Shown one piece after another: positions 59,338 to 64,000 of a stretch of DNA of 64,000 nucleotides. The notes beneath the pieces are model-generated. The model did not search any database and was not told the DNA's origin. It saw only the letters and a program-made list of their open reading frames with translations. Position 1 is the first letter of the stretch. Each line of letters starts with the position of its first letter. The position numbers and the translations under genes are program-made. Source of the stretch: Sisyra terminalis (lineage: Eukaryota; Arthropoda; Insecta; Neuroptera; Sisyridae); assembly GCA_958496175.1 (NCBI GenBank), contig OY292274.1:48990630-49054629 (forward strand). Direction: 5' to 3'.

Positions 59338-59908
59338 TAGGGATTGCAATACCGAATAGCGGTATTTTGAGCTATTTGTATAACTTTGCAATGCTACTAT
59401 TCACAAATTTAAATACTATTTTTTCGATATTTACTAGAAGATTTTTAAATTGTCTCCACAACGTATTCAGGGGTTACCAACAAGGAAAAACAGTATTCGT
59501 TTCTGTTTTTATGCCACCTTAATGGGTGAAAATAATTAAAGTGTGAAAACAAAGTTAAATTAATTAAAATTTTAATAATTGCAATGATTTAATTTGATTT
59601 TGATCTTTGACCAAATTTGATCACGTTTACAGTAAATTATCTTTGCACTTTTTACCTACAAACCTATTCATATTCACTAGAATTTGGAAGATTTTTTAAA
59701 GAAGATGATGATATTTGTGTCGATAGTAAAAAGAAATTGTTTTTTAACAAAAATTAGAAAAATCGATAGCTAAAAGAATTTCAACAAATCAAAATACAAT
59801 AGAGAACTCAGTTATATCGAAAACTTTACTACCTTACTACCAGTCTTAAAACTAGTATTCCGGTATTTAGAAATTTAAAATACCGAGTACCGAGTATTGC
59901 ATTCTTTA
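59338..59908. mobile_element. hAT-type non-autonomous element, 571 bp, with TSD
   Basis: Inverted ends are TAGGGATTGCAATACCG at the left and the reverse-complementary GTATTGCATTCTTTA at the right, with matching GGTATTTT / AAAATACC further in. A perfect 8-bp target duplication ATAGCTAC flanks it (59330-59337 and 59909-59916), the hAT hallmark. No transposase frame inside. It has inserted into the dispersed repeat that begins at 59240. Confidence 0.88.
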
Positions 59909-59916
59909 ATAGCTAC

Positions 59917-61236
59917 TAAAAGACGAAACTACTAAGTCGAGATTCATTCGATTGGTTTTTCGCTTAATTAATTGCAATTTTGTATAGTATTTGGAGAAAC
60001 AAATAAATCATGGCCTGCCTCACGAGCATTATAATAAAATTATAAAAGCATTATAAAATTATAATTCACCTGACGTATACCTGACGACCTAAGGCGTATA
60101 CCTAGTATAATTCGAAGGGCAAATTACTTAAAACAAAAGTCATTTACTTCGACTTTCTGTCCAGGAAGTAGCTATGCACAGTAATACAGTAATTCTATTA
60201 AATATTGGTGTATCATCATAAAACGCTAATGTTTTCGATTATTTATATTCAACTTTTGCAAGACGACAAGTGTAATGTAACAGTTATAGTTACGATTCTA
60301 AAAAATATAGTATCGTCTTAAAGTTCGTCGGCTTTGCGCAAAATGGCATACACTGTATGTCATTAAACATGCATTTTGCTCATGCATGCATTTTGCGCAA
60401 AATATTTAATTCAGTTTGGGACTCTTTACTTTTATACAATCTAAAATTATAATGACAGAAATAACATTAACACAATATATAAAAAATAAATTCAGATTCA
60501 AGTAGACAAAAAATAGAACTCCCCACTATTGCAACCAAATGCAACTAACAAACTGCAAGCACTCTTCAATCGTTAATGAAAATCCCACGGCGCCAGTTCT
60601 CCCGGGATAAAGATATTTTTATTGTCCGATTACAAATAAAAAAGAGTAATAAGCATTCATACTTAAGGCTAATACTTATATTATTTTTCCACTTACTATA
60701 TGTACAGTTACTTCATTTGTGTTTAAGTGTGTGTTTTTATGTGTATGTATTCCCATCAGAAATTTTTAAAAATATACTTACTTAAATAATATCTTTGTTA
60801 TAATTTTCGTGAAAAATTCAAACTAATTCTTAATAGATTTCATTAACTACTAGGTATTTTCCCTTTTTAAGTTTTGTGTAAGATTATTTCATTTTAAATT
60901 AATATAACAAAATCGATAAGCGTATGGAATATAAACAAAAACCTTTTTTTTTTCTAAGAACTTTTCATTAACCTGTTGATATTTTATAAATTATCATTGC
61001 TTCATTTTTCTAATGTTTATTAGTCCCATTAATTTTTATGAACTAAAATGAATATTTTATCATAATGAGTTCTTGACAAATAAAGTTATTTGTATCGTTA
61101 CTCAATTAACGAATGTTATCGAGTGAATAAAAGTGGTATCCTATTATAATTTAGTCATTTAAGAGAAAGAATTGAACACATAGTTTGAAAATTGGAAATT
61201 TTTCTTTCTCGTACCAAATAAATAATCAGAAAAACA
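59917..61236. other. Upstream region of SLC5 gene, no other gene
   Basis: AT-rich with no second gene. An inverted repeat at 60333-60401 is listed separately. The last 100 bases before the start codon may be 5' UTR; an in-frame stop lies at 61219-61221. Confidence 0.5.
60333..60401. repeat. Small inverted repeat with TTTGCGCAAAATG arms
   Basis: TTTGCGCAAAATG (60333-60345) and its reverse complement CATTTTGCGCAAA (60389-60401) flank a centre rich in ATGCAT. The arms are themselves near-palindromic around TTGCGCAA, so the segment could form a hairpin or be the remains of a very small MITE. Confidence 0.6.
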
Positions 61237-61403
61237 ATGACGTTTTCCCCTTTGGATTATGCAGTATTTATATGCTTTAATTGTTTGAATGTTTTTACTG
61301 GAGTGTATTTTGGATGGTACAAGAAAAATAAAAGCTCTGCCGATTATTTGGTCGGGGCTCGACAAATGAAAGCATTACCAATCGGTATATCATCACTTTT
61401 AAG
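61237..61403 (+). CDS. SLC5 sodium-coupled transporter, first coding exon
   Basis: ATG at 61237 in a good insect context (AAAACAATG), with an upstream in-frame stop at 61219-61221. The exon encodes 55 residues plus two bases (AG) and ends at a consensus donor, AAG|GTAAGA. The product starts MTFSPLDYAVFICFNCLNVF, a first transmembrane helix at about residues 7-27, then a short loop with GWYKKNKSSADYLVGARQM and the start of helix 2 (LPIGISSLL). This matches the N-terminus of SLC5 proteins, where DY...., then S..DYL.G.R.M...P...SLL.S, is characteristic; insect homologues are usually annotated as putative sodium-dependent multivitamin transporters. The next exon, expected to begin with the FISG/FMSA and GTPAE region, was not found before 64000, so the gene is partial. 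The true substrate cannot be told from this exon. Confidence 0.82.
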
Positions 61404-62377
61404 GTAAGAATGTTTATTCTTTTATTTTTTTAAGGAATACTGTAAAAAAATTTCTTTGGAAGAAAAAAAACATCTTGTTATTTAAAATAAACAAATAGAA
61501 TAAAAAAGCATTTATTTAAGCAACTAAAATAAATACTATTTTGATGGTTCTTTTCCCTAGTGAGTTAATAATTTCTTACACTCCCTAATTTTAAGGATTT
61601 TTTCAATTATAATTTTTTTACTTTTATACAACATGTTTTTAGGAAAACCGATGAAACTTGTTGTACAAAAGTAAAAAAATTAAAGTTATAAAGTTCCAAA
61701 ACAAATATATATAAAAAAATAATAAAATATATACACTGCTGTAAATTATGACCTTGCAGCATTACCTATTTATATTTCGATAAGTTCCATAAATTGAGGA
61801 AATTTAAAATTAAGTTCAATTGTAAAAATAGACTGATGAAGTTTCAGTCAAGGAGAATATTTATATAGCTCATATAAACTAATCCTGTTTTTGAAATTTT
61901 ATTAACATTATGTTGAACGCTTACTAAGTGTTTTATGGAAAAATAGTTTTAGATAAGTACCAATATACTTTTACTTGAAATTTTTTAGAATATGTACAAC
62001 ATTATTTTATTACTAAAATTTTCGTTGGTATGTACTTCCAAACGCAGAATATTGAGCTATTTTTTTATAAAATTAACAAAGTTATGTACGTTTAACATAA
62101 GTTTGTGTATAAAATGTCATTCTTCAAATACCCTGAATTTATCAAAATTCCCGGAAAATTTGGGCTTCATACTCACATAGTTAAAAACTATTGAAAACTA
62201 AAAACTTATGCTAATATAAACAGCAGTTTTTATAGTTGAAAAATTATTGTTAACTAGATAGTTCATTATTATATATAAAATTGTTTAATTTTTAGCAGGA
62301 AAGTGGACATGAAAGGATGTAAATTCATATACTTATAATTAATTCTTGATTGAATTAATAATTGATTATACATAACA
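61404..62377 (+). other. Probable SLC5 intron 1, first part
   Basis: AT-rich sequence after the donor with no recognised exon. The frame at 61992-62180 (+) does not resemble an SLC5 segment. Confidence 0.5.
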
Positions 62378-62669
62378 CTAGCTGATACCCACTACTTCGC
62401 TGCTACCTGCTACTTGATATGGCGCTAATATTTTCTTTTTAATTTTACTTTTTATCGTGATACATGGAAAAGTTTATACCCTCCGGACAAAAATATATTC
62501 ACATCTACAAATGACGTTTTCAAGGCATTTGCAAATTAACATCCCACGATCCTTTGAATTAAATTAATCACTACCCACGGCTTAGTCTGTGTGGCTTAGG
62601 AAGAGTCATATTTTTTTAATTTATATACTGTTATGATCATTCGAAAGTAAAAACGTAATAATACCTTTA
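62378..62669 (-). mobile_element. Helitron 3'-end fragment
   Basis: In reverse complement it ends with GCAGCGAAGTAGTGGGTATC then AGCTAG next to T, a Helitron 3' terminus (CTAG at 62378-62381). It is interrupted at its right by a second Helitron end. Confidence 0.55.
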
Positions 62670-63560
62670 CTAGCTGAACTCGGCAGACGTTGTCCTACCA
62701 ATCTTTGTTATAATGTATATTATATCTATATCAATCTATCTCCATCTATATTATTTTATAATATCCTGCAAGAAATACATTTTTCAATTAAGTTTTAATA
62801 AAAATAACTTTACCTCTAAAAAACACTACACGATCGTAGCAACGAATTATTGACAATTAGTAGCTATTGTATTGATCGTTGAAAAAACTGTTTCTTACGA
62901 TCGCAGGTATGTTCCTGACACAAGAAATAGATAGTTTGTAATTTTTAAAAAGTTTAATTTCTCTGTAATATTTTCATTTTGAACAACTTGTGGATGCCAT
63001 TGGTCATAAATATAAAGCATTTAAAAAATCTATAAGCCTTTAGGTTTCGAACCCTAGAACTTTGAACACAAAGGGATGATTCTACTACTAAATCATGATG
63101 ATATTAAATAAAAACAATATTCGTATGTGTTTAATATGGGGTTTATATTTCTAAAAGATAAGTTTTAAACTTTTAAAACCAAATATCTTCCCAAAAAATC
63201 CTTAAAATGAAAAGATGTAAGTAAGTTTATTTCATAATTAATGAAAACCTTTTTAATATATACCATTCGATTATGCCGATTGTTTTTTTTTTCTTCGTCT
63301 CTTACGTTTTAAGATATCAACTATCTGATTATTAAAGTATCAAAATTGGTTCAGCTATTTCGAAGATTAGCCTAAATAAACAAACAAAAACTCTTAAAAT
63401 TTACTTTTTTGGTGTTAATACCATATATTCTTTCATACTACTTTAGTAAAATATTATTTTGATAATACTCGTACAAACAGACACCTTGCTTGTATTTATT
63501 TGTCAAGGTATTGATATATTTTAAATATACTCTTTATATAAAATTAATAATATCGCTCTT
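62670..63560 (-). mobile_element. Helitron-like non-autonomous element
   Basis: CTAG at 62670-62673 preceded by A, with GGACAACGTCTGCCGAGTTC before it on the minus strand. Toward the right, the minus strand reads GTTTGTTTGTTTAGGC and a GAAATAGCTGAACC stretch, like the 5' region of the copy at 2111. The 5' terminus is approximate. It carries a tRNA-like B box GGGTTCGAAACC on the minus strand near 63045. Confidence 0.5.
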
Positions 63561-64000
63561 TACTAAATTTAATTCTTAACAGCTTGCTTCTTCTATTTTT
63601 GTTTCGTATCACAAAAATTAAAAGAAAGAGAACTATGGTTATTAACTAAAAACGTGTCCGATGATAGAACATGTTTAACCAATGAAGCAGTTCATACTAA
63701 TATTAATTTTAATCCAAAATTTGAACCAGGTACCACATAAATTTTCCTGTAGTTTTTTGATTCGAAGGATATAGGTGCAGGTTTACTAGTAGCTAAAGTT
63801 ACTATAATGTTGCCCCAATCGTACTACTTAAAAAAATCTATTTTTTTGTAGTTATTAAATATGTTATTAATAATAATAATTGCTTTTTTTCGTAAGTACG
63901 TAAATCACTTTTAAGCTCACTGTAAACAGTTAAATCATAATTCCAAATATTTAAAATTATTTAACCAACATAGAACAATCAAGAAAAACGTCCAGAAGTT
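63561..64000 (+). other. End of window, no feature seen
   Basis: AT-rich sequence, probably still within the SLC5 first intron; no exon recognised. Confidence 0.45.

Noticed and set aside
1..64000. CRISPR array, prokaryotic operon or integrated virus
   Set aside because: No regularly spaced repeats with unique spacers, no ribosome-binding-site-led gene clusters and no viral protein motifs were seen; the reverse transcriptase pieces are all non-LTR type.

Overview
This window looks like insect nuclear DNA. It is strongly AT-rich, has spliced genes with GT-AG introns (one of about 7.3 kb), and carries an insect-type mix of Helitron, Jockey, RTE, SINE, hAT and Penelope-like remnants. The species cannot be fixed from sequence alone; a beetle-like or similar insect would fit. 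No bacterial-style operons, CRISPR arrays or viral genes were seen.

Two protein-coding genes are supported, both on the + strand. The first is a complete alkaline phosphatase in four exons (45711-45798, 53069-53446, 53789-54727, 54795-54997). The exons join in frame to 535 codons plus a stop, with every metal ligand and the catalytic serine present, but the predicted C-terminus lacks a hydrophobic GPI-anchor tail. The second is the first coding exon (61237-61403) of an SLC5-family sodium-coupled solute transporter, in the style of a sodium-dependent multivitamin transporter; the rest lies beyond the right edge. Alkaline phosphatases and SLC5 transporters are both commonly found on epithelia such as gut and Malpighian tubule, but joint regulation here is only a guess.

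From 1 to about 45 kb no complete gene is seen. This part is a graveyard of mobile elements. 2.1-3.1 kb holds a short Helitron-like element. 4.6-5.5 kb holds a Jockey remnant. 5.7-7.2 kb is a three-level nest in which an RTE piece sits in a SINE inside a DNA element with repeated subterminal motifs. 8.9-9.5 kb is a 277-bp-arm palindrome. 12.4-12.8 kb is a MITE. 17.1-19.1 kb is a second three-level nest, with a Jockey 3' end inside a foldback element carrying hammerhead-ribozyme-like motifs, itself inside a Helitron-like element. 20.0-20.9 kb is another Jockey. 22.3-24.8, 27.7-31.4, 33.4-33.8 and 35.7-37.7 kb are Helitron-family copies, one with a recognisable decayed PIF1-like helicase. Further RTE, Jockey and hAT pieces lie at 24.9, 39.9, 41.0, 42.4 and 43.9 kb. 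A CpG-richer block at 16.2-16.4 kb and a possible exon at 34.4 kb are the only hints of another host gene.

From 45.4 kb on, host sequence dominates: a putative promoter, the alkaline phosphatase gene (with a second ribozyme-motif element in intron 1), a quiet stretch of about 4 kb, a hAT element with a perfect 8-bp target duplication, then the transporter exon followed by Helitron 3' ends in what is probably its first intron.

The most unusual observations are the two long, almost undecayed palindromes, the hammerhead-like foldback family, the tRNA-like module carried inside Helitron-family copies, and the two readable transposon nests. No convincing new multi-gene system was found.
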